Below are positions 20,319 to 29,277 of a stretch of 64,000 bases of DNA, piece by piece. The DNA comes from Enterobacter ludwigii (lineage in GTDB: Bacteria; Pseudomonadota; Gammaproteobacteria; Enterobacterales; Enterobacteriaceae), in the NCBI GenBank assembly GCA_023023105.1, contig CP083824.1, positions 496,001 through 560,000 on the forward strand, given 5' to 3'. The position numbers and the translations under genes are program-made. Within the stretch, counting starts at the first letter, position 1, and the number at the start of each line of letters is the position of its first letter. The notes under the pieces were generated by a model. That model saw nothing but the letters and a program-made list of their open reading frames with translations, was not told the DNA's origin and did no database searches.

Positions 20319-21821
20319 ATGAACTCGGAACAACATCAGGAAATCCTCCGCACAGAGGGCTTGAGTAAATACTTTCCTGGCGTAAAAGCGCTGGATAACG
20401 TTGATTTCAGCCTGCGGCGCGGTGAGATTATGGCGCTGCTGGGTGAGAACGGAGCAGGGAAGTCGACGCTGATTAAAGCCCTGACCGGCGTCTATCATGC
20501 CGATCGCGGCACTATCTGGCTGGAAGGCAATGCCATTTCGCCAAAAAATACCGCTCACGCCCAGCAGCTTGGGATCGGGACGGTCTATCAGGAAGTGAAC
20601 CTGCTGCCGAACATGTCGGTGGCGGATAATCTGTTTATTGGCCGTGAACCACGACGCTTTGGCCTGCTGCGCCGCAAGGAGATGGAGGCGCGGGCGACAA
20701 AGCTGATGGAATCCTACGGCTTTTCTCTTGACGTTCGCGAGCCGCTGAACCGCTTTTCCGTTGCCATGCAGCAGATCGTCGCGATTTGTCGCGCTATCGA
20801 TCTCTCCGCAAAAGTACTGATCCTCGATGAGCCCACCGCCAGTCTCGATACCCAGGAAGTGGAAATGCTCTTTACCCTGATGCGCCAGCTGCGCGATCAG
20901 GGCGTGAGCCTGATCTTCGTGACTCATTTCCTCGATCAAGTGTATGAAGTGAGCGATCGCATTACGGTACTGCGTAACGGCAGTTTTGTCGGCTGTCGGG
21001 AAACCCGTGAATTACCACAGATTGAACTGGTCAAAATGATGCTCGGGCGCGAGCTGGAGACCAACGCGCTCCAGCGCGCCGGTCGCACGTTGCTGAGTGA
21101 TAAACCCGTCGCGGCTTTCAGTGATTTCGGCAAAAAAGGGACTATTTCACCGTTTAACCTGGAGGTTCGTCCTGGCGAAATTGTCGGTCTGGCCGGATTG
21201 TTAGGCTCCGGACGAACAGAAACCGCCGAAGTCATCTTTGGAATTAAGCCAGCAGACAGTGGCACCGCATTAATCAAAGGCAAACCGCAAACGCTGCGAT
21301 CGCCGCATCAGGCCTCGTGTCTGGGCGTTGGCTTCTGTCCGGAAGACAGAAAAACGGACGGTATTATTGCCGCCGCCTCGGTGCGGGAGAATATCATTCT
21401 GGCGTTACAGGCGCAGCGAGGCTGGCTGAGGCCAATCCCACGCAAAGAGCAAAACGCCATTGCGGAACGCTTTATCCGCCAGCTTGGCATTCGTACCCCG
21501 AGCGCAGAACAACCTATTGAATTCCTTTCAGGGGGTAACCAGCAGAAGGTCTTGTTGTCGCGCTGGCTGCTGACCAAACCCCAGTTCCTGATCCTCGATG
21601 AACCGACGCGCGGGATTGACGTCGGCGCGCATGCTGAAATCATCCGGCTTATTGAAACGTTGTGTGCGGACGGCCTGGCGCTGCTGGTCATCTCGTCTGA
21701 GCTGGAGGAACTGGTGGGGTATGCCGATCGCGTTATCATCATGCGCGATCGTAAACAGGTGGCAGAGATCCCGCTGGATAAACTGTCCGTTCCGGCGATC
21801 ATGAATGCCATCGCGGCGTAA
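20319..21821 (+). CDS. ytfR: Galactofuranose ABC transporter ATP-binding protein YtfR
   Basis: 500 residues with two tandem ATPase cassettes of the monosaccharide (CUT2) type. The first has Walker A GENGAGKST and Walker B LILDEPTASLD; the second has the signature FLSGGNQQKV and Walker B LILDEPTRGID. As usual for this class, the second Walker A is degenerate (GLLGSGRTE). The start at 20319 follows a GGAGGCG ribosome site; the 18-residue extension upstream is REP-derived. It energises import through YtfT and YjfF. Confidence 0.95.
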   Translation: MNSEQHQEILRTEGLSKYFPGVKALDNVDFSLRRGEIMALLGENGAGKSTLIKALTGVYHADRGTIWLEGNAISPKNTAHAQQLGIGTVYQEVNLLPNMSVADNLFIGREPRRFGLLRRKEMEARATKLMESYGFSLDVREPLNRFSVAMQQIVAICRAIDLSAKVLILDEPTASLDTQEVEMLFTLMRQLRDQGVSLIFVTHFLDQVYEVSDRITVLRNGSFVGCRETRELPQIELVKMMLGRELETNALQRAGRTLLSDKPVAAFSDFGKKGTISPFNLEVRPGEIVGLAGLLGSGRTETAEVIFGIKPADSGTALIKGKPQTLRSPHQASCLGVGFCPEDRKTDGIIAAASVRENIILALQAQRGWLRPIPRKEQNAIAERFIRQLGIRTPSAEQPIEFLSGGNQQKVLLSRWLLTKPQFLILDEPTRGIDVGAHAEIIRLIETLCADGLALLVISSELEELVGYADRVIIMRDRKQVAEIPLDKLSVPAIMNAIAA

Positions 21822-21831
21822 GGAGTGAATT

Positions 21832-22857
21832 GTGATGTCTCGTTCGCTTTCGCAAACAGGGGAGTCAAAGCGCCGCTTCAACTGGCCAACCGGCACACCG
21901 CAAATCGCGGCACTGCTGGTGGTACTGTTGGTTGACAGCCTTGTCGCGCCGCATTTCTTCCAGATTATTGTCCAGGATGGCCGTCTGTTTGGCAGCCCGA
22001 TCGATATTTTGAACCGTGCGGCGCCGGTGGCGCTGCTGGCGATTGGCATGACGCTGGTCATTGCCACTGGCGGGATTGACCTCTCCGTCGGCGCGGTGAT
22101 GGCTATCGCCGGGGCTACGGCAGCCTCAATGACCGTGGCCGGGCACAGTCTGCCGGTGGTGCTGCTTGCCGCCTTAGGCACTGGCGTACTCGCCGGGCTG
22201 TGGAACGGTATTCTGGTGGCAGTCCTCAAGATCCAGCCGTTTGTCGCCACCCTGATTTTAATGGTCGCCGGGCGCGGTGTGGCGCAGCTGATCACATCCG
22301 GGCAGATCGTCACCTTTAACTCTCCGGGCCTGGCGTGGCTTGGCAGCGGAAAACTGCTGTTCTTCCCGACTCCGGTGATCATTGCCCTGGTGACGCTGGT
22401 GGTGTTCTGGCTCTTTACCCGCAAAACGGCACTGGGCATGTTCATCGAGGCCGTCGGGATCAACATTCGTGCCGCGCGCAACGCCGGGGTCAATACCCGG
22501 TTGATGGTGATGCTGACCTACGTGCTGAGCGGCGTCTGCGCCGCCATCGCCGGGGTCATCGTCGCGGCGGATATTCGCGGGGCCGATGCCAACAACGCGG
22601 GACTCTGGCTGGAGCTGGACGCGATCCTCGCGGTGGTGATCGGCGGCGGGTCTTTGATGGGCGGGCGCTTTAACCTGCTGCTCTCGGTGATTGGCGCGCT
22701 GATCATTCAGGGAATGAACACCGGGATCCTGCTTTCGGGGTTCCAGCCGGAACTCAACCAGGTGGTGAAAGCGGTGGTCGTGCTCTGTGTGCTGATCGTC
22801 CAGTCGCCGCGCTTTGTCAGCATCATTAAGGGGATCCGTGGCCATGATAAAACGTAA
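21832..22857 (+). CDS. ytfT: Galactofuranose ABC transporter permease YtfT
   Basis: 341 residues, the E. coli length, with about ten membrane segments and the RbsC/BPD_transp_2 signature IGMTLVIATGGIDLSVGAVM. It forms a heterodimeric channel with YjfF. The start may be GTG at 21832 or the ATG directly after it; an AAGGAG ribosome site at 21820-21825 serves both. Its 3' end overlaps the yjfF start by 14 bases. Confidence 0.94.
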   Translation: MMSRSLSQTGESKRRFNWPTGTPQIAALLVVLLVDSLVAPHFFQIIVQDGRLFGSPIDILNRAAPVALLAIGMTLVIATGGIDLSVGAVMAIAGATAASMTVAGHSLPVVLLAALGTGVLAGLWNGILVAVLKIQPFVATLILMVAGRGVAQLITSGQIVTFNSPGLAWLGSGKLLFFPTPVIIALVTLVVFWLFTRKTALGMFIEAVGINIRAARNAGVNTRLMVMLTYVLSGVCAAIAGVIVAADIRGADANNAGLWLELDAILAVVIGGGSLMGGRFNLLLSVIGALIIQGMNTGILLSGFQPELNQVVKAVVVLCVLIVQSPRFVSIIKGIRGHDKT

Positions 22858-23845
22858 TTTGCCGCTAATGATCACGCTGGGCGTGTTTGTGCTGGGTTAT
22901 CTCTACTGTCTGACCCAGTTCCCGGGGTTTGCCTCCACGCGTGTGATTTGCAATATCCTGACCGATAACGCTTTTTTAGGCATTATCGCCGTCGGGATGA
23001 CCTTTGTGATCCTTTCCGGTGGGATCGATCTCTCCGTTGGTTCGGTGATCGCATTCACCGGCGTGTTTCTTGCGAAGGCGATCGGTTTCTGGGGGATCTC
23101 ACCGCTGGTGGCTTTCCCGCTGGTGCAGGTGATGGGGTGCGCGTTTGGTGCCTTTATGGGGCTACTGATCGATGCGCTGAAAATCCCGGCTTTTATTATT
23201 ACCCTCGCCGGGATGTTCTTCCTTCGCGGCGTGAGTTATCTGGTGTCGGAAGAATCTATTCCGATTAACCATCCGATTTACGATACGCTCTCCAGCCTGG
23301 CGTGGAAAATACCCGGCGGTGGTCGTTTGAGCGCGATGGGGTTACTGATGCTCGGCGTCGTGGTGATTGGTATTTTCCTTGCGCATCGCACTCGGTTTGG
23401 CAATCAGGTTTACGCCATTGGCGGCAACGCCACGTCGGCAAACCTGATGGGGATCTCCACCCGCAGTACAACTATACGCATCTATATGCTCTCAACGGGT
23501 CTGGCGACGCTGGCGGGGATTGTCTTCTCGGTTTATACCCAGGCGGGTTATGCCCTGGCAGGTGTAGGGGTGGAACTGGATGCTATTGCCTCGGTGGTGA
23601 TCGGTGGAACCCTGCTCAGTGGTGGCGTGGGGACGGTGCTGGGAACGCTGTTTGGCGTAGCAATCCAGGGCCTGATACAAACCTACATTAACTTTGACGG
23701 CACGCTCAGCTCCTGGTGGACCAAGATCGCCATCGGCATTTTGCTGTTTATTTTTATCGCCCTGCAACGTGGTCTGACGGTGCTCTGGGAGAATCGTCAA
23801 AGCTCGACGGTTACACGCGTAAACACATCAGTAACAGAGCGATAA
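22844..23845 (+). CDS. yjfF: Galactofuranose ABC transporter permease YjfF
   Basis: 333 residues starting MIKRNLPLMITLGVFVLGYL, chosen because it gives the E. coli N-terminus and follows AAGGGGAT at a good distance. It has the same permease-family signature as YtfT (GMTFVILSGGIDLSVGSVIA) and about nine membrane segments. It is the last gene of the ytfQRT-yjfF operon and overlaps ytfT by 14 bases. No clear terminator is visible before the next gene's promoter. Confidence 0.94.
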   Translation: MIKRNLPLMITLGVFVLGYLYCLTQFPGFASTRVICNILTDNAFLGIIAVGMTFVILSGGIDLSVGSVIAFTGVFLAKAIGFWGISPLVAFPLVQVMGCAFGAFMGLLIDALKIPAFIITLAGMFFLRGVSYLVSEESIPINHPIYDTLSSLAWKIPGGGRLSAMGLLMLGVVVIGIFLAHRTRFGNQVYAIGGNATSANLMGISTRSTTIRIYMLSTGLATLAGIVFSVYTQAGYALAGVGVELDAIASVVIGGTLLSGGVGTVLGTLFGVAIQGLIQTYINFDGTLSSWWTKIAIGILLFIFIALQRGLTVLWENRQSSTVTRVNTSVTER

Positions 23846-23867
23846 CACGCTGAATTTGCTTAAAGTC

Positions 23868-23894
23868 TAAACATTTTCCGGTAGCGGCCGATAC
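23868..23894 (+). promoter_or_regulatory. Sigma-28 (FliA) promoter of the 23939-25510 receptor
   Basis: TAAA (23868-23871), exactly 15 bases, then GCCGATAC (23887-23894): seven of eight -10 bases match the flagellar class 3 consensus GCCGATAA. It lies 44 bases before the receptor ATG. Confidence 0.9.
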
Positions 23895-23931
23895 TCTTTT
23901 TTTATGCCCAGAAATATCTCGCTACCGGAAA
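23875..23931. repeat. 12-bp inverted repeat flanking the sigma-28 -10 element
   Basis: TTTCCGGTAGCG (23875-23886) and its exact reverse complement CGCTACCGGAAA (23920-23931), separated by 33 bases. The left arm is in the promoter spacer and the right arm in the leader just before the start codon. Confidence 0.75.
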
Positions 23932-23938
23932 TAATATC

Positions 23939-25510
23939 ATGCTTAAAACGCTATCGATTCGTACCGGCTTGCTCTCTTTACTGGCCGTTATGACCCTTCT
24001 GCTGCTGATTGTCAGCGGTATTGGCATTTATGCCCTCACACAGAGTTCTTCTTCACTACAGCGCATCAACCACCTTCAGGGTGAGCAGATGGTGCAGCTT
24101 AATTCCGGCTATACGCTGATCCTCCGCGCCCGCAATGAGGCGGGTCAGGCCGTCCGAATGATGGAAATCGGCATGCTGGATGATGCGGCCAAATCGGTAA
24201 AAAATATCAATCAGGAAGTCACCCTGGCTCAGAAAACGCTGAAAGGCGTGATTGATGGTGGCGTGGCCGATGAGCAAGGCCAACAACTGCTTGATAAAGT
24301 GGCGGCCAGCCTCGCGACGTACAACCAGCAGGGGATCAACCCGATGCTGAAAGCGCTGAACGAACAGAGCGCGGACAGCTATTACGACCTACTGGAAAAC
24401 AAGCTGATTCCGGTGGCCTCCCGGTTTGATAACGATATGCAGGCCTTCCAGAAATGGAGTGAAGCGCGCGGCAAAGCGGAAGTGAGTGCCGTGCAGTCCA
24501 GCAAAAATCGGGTACTGATCCTGATCGTGGTGGCGGCTCTGCTGACGGCGGGCATTATTGTGCTGGCCTGGCTGGTACTGCGCCACATGTTGCTCAAACC
24601 GCTCTCGACCTCTATTGCTCAACTGGAGAATGTGGCAGCAGGCGATTTGACCCACACGCTGAATCCACCGGCAAGCCAGGAGTTTAATCGCTTGAATGCG
24701 GCAATCGAAGAGATGCGCCATTCGCTGATGAACTCGGTTCTGCGGGTACGTGATGCCAGCTCGCAAATTGATACCGGCAGCCGTGAGCTGACGGCGGGGA
24801 ACAGGGATCTTGCTGAGCGTACGGAATCGACCGCCACGTCGCTGGAGCAGACCGCCGCCAGCATGGAACAGATCACCGCGACGGTGAAACTCAACGCCGA
24901 CAATGCCGAGCAGGCTCACCAGCTGGCGAAATCGGTGTCAGACACGGCCGATCACGGCAGCGAAATGGTCTGCTACGTCATTGAAAAAATGCGTGATATC
25001 TCCGGCAGTTCGGCACGTATCGCGGACATTCTCAGTGTTATCGACGGTATTGCCTTCCAGACCAATATCCTCGCGTTGAACGCCTCCGTGGAAGCGGCGC
25101 GCGCGGGTGAGCAAGGACGCGGGTTTGCCGTCGTCGCGGGCGAAGTGCGAAACCTTGCCAGCCGCAGTGCCGATGCAGCGAAAGAGATCCGAGCGCTTAT
25201 CAGTGATTCCCAGACCCACGTCAGCGAGGGCAGTGAACTGGCCCAGCAGGCTGGCGAAACCATGGATGAGATCGCAACCGAAGTGCTGCGCATGACGAAA
25301 CTGATGCGTGAAATTGCGACTGCGTCCCAGGAGCAGAGTCGCGGTATTGAGCAGGTGAATATTGCGGTGAATCAGATGGATGAGACTGCGCAGCAGAATG
25401 CGGCGCTGGTACAGCAATCCTCCGCCGCGACTCGCTCCCTTGAGGAGCAGTCGCGCCAGCTGATGGAAGCCATGTCATCATTCAAGCTGTCGGCTCAGAC
25501 TGCAGCATAA
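23939..25510 (+). CDS. Methyl-accepting chemotaxis protein with four-helix sensor
   Basis: 523 residues of Tar/Tsr layout: a membrane segment at about 10-32, a 155-residue helical periplasmic domain, a second segment at about 187-208 (LILIVVAALLTAGIIVLAWL), HAMP, and a signalling domain with [19 protein letters not shown] (Ser replaces the usual Ala). It ends SFKLSAQTAA without the NWETF tether. The gene is not at this place in E. coli K-12. The promoter upstream is of the sigma-28 type, so it is part of the flagellar regulon. Proximity to the sugar importer ytfQRT-yjfF hints at a sugar-related signal, but this is only a guess from context. Confidence 0.92.
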   Translation: MLKTLSIRTGLLSLLAVMTLLLLIVSGIGIYALTQSSSSLQRINHLQGEQMVQLNSGYTLILRARNEAGQAVRMMEIGMLDDAAKSVKNINQEVTLAQKTLKGVIDGGVADEQGQQLLDKVAASLATYNQQGINPMLKALNEQSADSYYDLLENKLIPVASRFDNDMQAFQKWSEARGKAEVSAVQSSKNRVLILIVVAALLTAGIIVLAWLVLRHMLLKPLSTSIAQLENVAAGDLTHTLNPPASQEFNRLNAAIEEMRHSLMNSVLRVRDASSQIDTGSRELTAGNRDLAERTESTATSLEQTAASMEQITATVKLNADNAEQAHQLAKSVSDTADHGSEMVCYVIEKMRDISGSSARIADILSVIDGIAFQTNILALNASVEAARAGEQGRGFAVVAGEVRNLASRSADAAKEIRALISDSQTHVSEGSELAQQAGETMDEIATEVLRMTKLMREIATASQEQSRGIEQVNIAVNQMDETAQQNAALVQQSSAATRSLEEQSRQLMEAMSSFKLSAQTAA

Positions 25511-25838
25511 TATTATCCAGCCCCGGTGCATGATGTGCCGGGGTTTTATTCTTCCCTGAATTTACTTCAGCAATATTATCGTGAATATTACCCACTAACA
25601 TTTCCAGTGCGCTGGTTAAGGCTAACGCATTTTCCGTCGGCTCAAGATATAAACCTTTGCGGAAAAATAGCGGCTCATCAAACAGTTGATTAAAGCGCTT
25701 CAACGCCAGACTGACCGCTGGACGGGACATCTCCAGGCGCAAAGAGGCTTTTGCCATGCTGCCGCAGCGGACAACTTCAATAAATACCGGGATAAGATTT
25801 AAATCAATGCCGGTATTAGCACGGGAATAATTTTTCAT
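25482..25838 (-). pseudogene. Truncated LysR-family regulator (DNA-binding domain only)
   Basis: 118 codons from the ATG at 25838. The first 90 residues are a normal LysR winged helix (DLNLIPVFIEVVRCGSMAKA, MSRPAVSLALKRFNQLFDEP, LYLEPTENALALTSAL), but the 200-residue effector domain is absent. The last 20-25 codons are just the antisense of the terminator and 3' end of the convergent receptor gene, and the two coding regions overlap by 29 bases. A ribosome site (GGAG) is still present. It may be a decayed gene, or a stand-alone DNA-binding protein that could act as a competitor; the open frame alone does not decide. Confidence 0.6.
25521..25548 (+). terminator. Rho-independent terminator of the 23939-25510 receptor gene
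   Basis: Stem CCCCGG / CCGGGG (25521-25526 and 25538-25543) with an 11-base loop that can pair further, followed by TTTTATT. It lies inside the 3' end of the antisense LysR-type frame. Confidence 0.78.
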
Positions 25839-25953
25839 TGCGATTTTGCTCCACGAAATATTTGCCAAACTGTTATGGAAATAATGCAGGAGCAGTGATG
25901 AATATTAAAGCGTGTTTTTTATAAACACTTATACGGTTAAATATATAAATGAC

Positions 25954-25978
25954 CAGGGGAGCCGGATGGGCTCCCCTG
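25954..25978 (-). terminator. Hairpin downstream of fbp
   Basis: Stem AGGGGAGCC / GGCTCCCCT with a short GGATG loop (25955-25977), ten bases past the fbp stop. The T-run on the minus strand is weak, so it may slow decay as much as end transcription. Confidence 0.6.
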
Positions 25979-25988
25979 AGGAAAGGTA

Positions 25989-26987
25989 TTACGCGTCCGG
26001 ATACTCACGAATAAAACGTTCAACGTCTTCAACCATATGGTTGTTGCCGACGAAGAACGAACGGCGCTGGTGAAGGCTTTCTGGCACGATTTCCAGAATA
26101 CGATCTTTACCGTCGCTCGCCTTGCCGCCAGCCTGTTCGGCCAGGAACGCCATCGGGTTGCATTCGTACAGCAGGCGCAGTTTCCCGTCCGGGTGGCTTG
26201 CAGTGCTTGGGTAGAGGTAGATACCGCCTTTCAGCAGGTTACGGTGGAAATCCGCGACCAGAGAGCCGATATAGCGGGAGGTGTAAGGGCGCTGAGTGGC
26301 TTTATCTTCTTCCTGGCAGAATTTGATGTACTTCTTCACGCCGTTCGGGAATCGGATGTAGTTTCCTTCGTTGATGGAGTAGGTGTTGCCCTTCTCCGGG
26401 AAGCGCATACGTTCCTGGCTCAGACAGAAAACGCCCAGTGAAGGATCGTACGTAAAGGCGTGAACCCCACACCCGGTGGTATACACCAGCATGGTGGAGG
26501 AGCCATACACGACGTAACCGGCAGCAACCTGATTAATGCCCGGCTGCAGGAAATCTTCTTCGGTCACCGGCGTGCCAACAGGCGTGACGCGGCGGTAGAT
26601 GGAGAAAATGGTACCGACAGAAACGTTAACGTCGATGTTAGAGGAGCCGTCCAGCGGATCCATCAGAACAACGTATTTAGCGTGTTCACACCCGTCGAAA
26701 ACAACAATTTCATCTTCTTCTTCGGAGGCGATACCCGCCACGATGTCGCGCGCGCGCAGTGCAGCTTTCAGTTTTTCATTTGCGAACAGATCGAGTTTCT
26801 GTTGAACCTCGCCCTGAACGTTCTCGGCACCGCTGGCACCCAGGATATCGACCAGACCGGCCTTGTTGATATCACGATGGATGATCTTAGCGCCCAGCTT
26901 TATTGCCGACAGCAAAGCAGTGAGTTCACCCGTAGCATGAGAAAACTCGTGCTGCTTTTCGACAATAAATTCACCTAACGTTTTCAT
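25989..26987 (-). CDS. fbp: Fructose-1,6-bisphosphatase class I
   Basis: 332 residues, the E. coli length, starting [20 protein letters not shown]. The phosphatase signature [10 protein letters not shown] is present (near residue 118) together with the substrate-loop segment [12 protein letters not shown]. The enzyme dephosphorylates fructose 1,6-bisphosphate in gluconeogenesis and is inhibited by AMP. The upstream 15-residue in-frame extension is not conserved. It is divergent from mpl with a roughly 200-bp promoter region. Confidence 0.97.
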   Translation of the reverse strand: MKTLGEFIVEKQHEFSHATGELTALLSAIKLGAKIIHRDINKAGLVDILGASGAENVQGEVQQKLDLFANEKLKAALRARDIVAGIASEEEDEIVVFDGCEHAKYVVLMDPLDGSSNIDVNVSVGTIFSIYRRVTPVGTPVTEEDFLQPGINQVAAGYVVYGSSTMLVYTTGCGVHAFTYDPSLGVFCLSQERMRFPEKGNTYSINEGNYIRFPNGVKKYIKFCQEEDKATQRPYTSRYIGSLVADFHRNLLKGGIYLYPSTASHPDGKLRLLYECNPMAFLAEQAGGKASDGKDRILEIVPESLHQRRSFFVGNNHMVEDVERFIREYPDA

Positions 26988-27184
26988 AACACTTTCCCTG
27001 CATCTTTGTGAGTAGAGCGATTGTATGTTCACTAAAACGACTAAAGCCCAACAATCTTAACAAATATTCAAATAGTAGCGCAGTGGTGAATCGCGCCAGC
27101 AGTATACGGATTTACCTGAAATGCATTTCACAGCCGCTAACATGTGAGTAAAATGTGCGCCACATTGAAGAGGGATAGTGACGT

Positions 27185-28558
27185 ATGCGCATTCATATAT
27201 TGGGGATTTGTGGCACTTTCATGGGCGGACTGGCAATGCTGGCGCGCTCGCTGGGCCATGAAGTGACAGGTTCGGACGCCAATGTGTATCCGCCAATGAG
27301 CACACTTCTGGAGAAACAGGGCATCTCTTTGATTCAGGGCTACGATGCCAGCCAGCTGGATCCTGAACCGGATCTGGTGATCATTGGTAACGCCATGACG
27401 CGTGGGAACCCGTGTGTTGAGGCGGTGCTGGAACGCAATATTCCGTTCATGTCCGGCCCACAATGGCTGCATGATTTCGTCCTGCGTGACCGCTGGGTGG
27501 TTGCTGTTGCCGGAACGCACGGCAAAACCACGACCGCCGGTATGGCGACCTGGATCCTTGAAGCCTGTGGCTACAAGCCGGGCTTCGTGATTGGCGGTGT
27601 GCCGGGTAATTTCGATGTTTCTGCGCGCCTGGGTGACAGCCCGTTCTTTGTGATCGAGGCCGACGAATATGACTGCGCGTTCTTCGACAAGCGTTCCAAG
27701 TTTGTTCACTACTGCCCGCGCACGCTGATCCTCAACAACCTTGAGTTCGACCATGCGGATATTTTTGACGATCTGAAAGCGATTCAGAAACAGTTCCACC
27801 ACCTGGTGCGCATCGTTCCGGGCCAGGGACGCATCATCCTGCCGGAAAACGACATCAACCTGAAGCAGACCATGGCGATGGGCTGCTGGAGCGAACAGGA
27901 GCTGGTGGGCGAGCAGGGCCACTGGCAGGCGAAAAAACTCAACGCCGATGCCTCCGAGTGGGAAGTCCTGCTCGACGGGGAAAAAGTGGGTGAGGTGAAG
28001 TGGGGTCTGGTGGGCGAGCACAACATGCACAACGGCCTGATGGCGATTGCTGCTGCACGCCATGTGGGTGTTCTGCCTGCGGATGCGGCCAATGCTCTGG
28101 GTTCGTTTATCAACGCCCGTCGTCGTCTGGAACTGCGTGGTGAAGCCAATGGCGTCACGGTGTATGACGATTTCGCACACCACCCAACGGCCATTCTGGC
28201 AACGCTTGCCGCCCTGCGTGGCAAGGTCGGCGGCACAGCCCGTATTCTGGCGGTGCTGGAGCCGCGCTCAAACACCATGAAAATGGGCATCTGCAAAGAC
28301 GATCTCGCGCCGTCGTTAGGCCGCGCCGATGAAGTCTTCCTGCTGCAGCCGCAGCATATTCCGTGGCAGGTGGCGGAAGTGGCTGATGCCTGTATTCAGC
28401 CTGCGCACTGGAGTGCGGATGTGGATGCGCTCGCGGATATGGTGGTGAAAGCCGCTCAGCCTGGCGACCACATTCTGGTGATGAGCAACGGCGGTTTTGG
28501 TGGCATCCACCAGAAGCTGCTTGATGGTCTGGCGAAGAAAGCCGAGGCCGCAGAGTAA
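27185..28558 (+). CDS. mpl: UDP-MurNAc:L-Ala-gamma-D-Glu-meso-DAP ligase (murein recycling)
   Basis: 457 residues of the Mur ligase family. The N-terminal Rossmann-like domain starts MRIHILGICGTFMGGLAML, the ATP loop is GTHGKTTTAGM (near residue 111), and the C-terminal domain carries NARRRLELRG and FAHHPTAI. It attaches the recycled tripeptide directly to UDP-N-acetylmuramic acid. It is cytoplasmic and monocistronic, and is followed by a REP element. Confidence 0.96.
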   Translation: MRIHILGICGTFMGGLAMLARSLGHEVTGSDANVYPPMSTLLEKQGISLIQGYDASQLDPEPDLVIIGNAMTRGNPCVEAVLERNIPFMSGPQWLHDFVLRDRWVVAVAGTHGKTTTAGMATWILEACGYKPGFVIGGVPGNFDVSARLGDSPFFVIEADEYDCAFFDKRSKFVHYCPRTLILNNLEFDHADIFDDLKAIQKQFHHLVRIVPGQGRIILPENDINLKQTMAMGCWSEQELVGEQGHWQAKKLNADASEWEVLLDGEKVGEVKWGLVGEHNMHNGLMAIAAARHVGVLPADAANALGSFINARRRLELRGEANGVTVYDDFAHHPTAILATLAALRGKVGGTARILAVLEPRSNTMKMGICKDDLAPSLGRADEVFLLQPQHIPWQVAEVADACIQPAHWSADVDALADMVVKAAQPGDHILVMSNGGFGGIHQKLLDGLAKKAEAAE

Positions 28559-28562
28559 AAAA

Positions 28563-28592
28563 GAGCCCGGTGGCGCTAGCGCTTACCGGGCC
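28563..28592. repeat. REP-type element after mpl
   Basis: GCCCGGT ... ACCGGGC around GGCGCTAGCGCTT (28565-28591), five bases past the mpl stop. It is in the same family as the elements at 20264, 50994, 56257 and 62063. Confidence 0.85.
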
Positions 28593-28602
28593 TGCATTCT
28601 TT

Positions 28603-28630
28603 TCTCCCTCGCCCCTATGGGGAGAGGGGA
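28603..28630. repeat. Palindromic repeat, CCCTCTCCC/GGGAGAGGG family (copy 2, imperfect)
   Basis: CTCCCTCGCCCC, three bases, GGGGAGAGGGG (28604-28627): a diverged copy directly against the yjgA stop codon and next to the REP element after mpl. Confidence 0.65.
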
Positions 28631-29182
28631 TTACTCTTCGTTCTCTGACAGCTCGCGCAGATACTGGAAAATCAGGCGCGCGGACTTCGGCGGCTTATTC
28701 CCTTCTTTCTCTTTCTTCGCGTTGCGGATCAATGAACGCAACTGCTGGCGGTCGGCGTCTGGCCACAGATTTAAGACTTCCGGTACCGCGTCATCACCCT
28801 GTTCAATCAGACGATCGCGGATCTGCTCCAGCTTATGGAACAGTGCAACCTGCTGGTTATGGCGGTTTTTCAGCTTGTCCAGCGCCTGGCGGATCGGATC
28901 AACGTCGCGCTGACGCAGCATTTTACCGATAAGCTGAAGCTGGCGACGACGGCCTTCTTTTTTGATTTTCTGTGCCAGTTCAATGGCATCACGCAGATCC
29001 TGGTCGAGCGGGATCTTATCCAGCGCGTTTTTACCCAGTTCTACCATTTCTGCGCCAAGCTGTTTTAACTCTTCGGCGTCACGTTTAATTTCACTTTTAC
29101 TGACCCAGATGATCTCATCATCTTCGTCTTCGATGTCATCACCGGGAACGTCGTCGAGCCAGTCTTCGGGCTGCTTAGTCAT
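28631..29182 (-). CDS. darP: Ribosome-assembly factor YjgA/DarP (DUF615)
   Basis: 183 residues with an acidic N-terminus ([20 protein letters not shown]) followed by the helical DUF615 domain ([20 protein letters not shown]). E. coli YjgA, renamed DarP, binds late 50S intermediates and assists folding of 23S rRNA near the peptidyl-transferase centre. It is divergent from pmbA with under 100 bp between start codons, so the two promoters are packed together. Confidence 0.94.
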   Translation of the reverse strand: MTKQPEDWLDDVPGDDIEDEDDEIIWVSKSEIKRDAEELKQLGAEMVELGKNALDKIPLDQDLRDAIELAQKIKKEGRRRQLQLIGKMLRQRDVDPIRQALDKLKNRHNQQVALFHKLEQIRDRLIEQGDDAVPEVLNLWPDADRQQLRSLIRNAKKEKEGNKPPKSARLIFQYLRELSENEE

Positions 29183-29277
29183 GTCAGGCTCCTTAAAAAA
29201 AGAGGCTAATGTTACCAGTTAAGACGCGCACTGAAAAACGGTTCTCTGTTAGACTTCAGTTAACTCTCTCTTACAGT

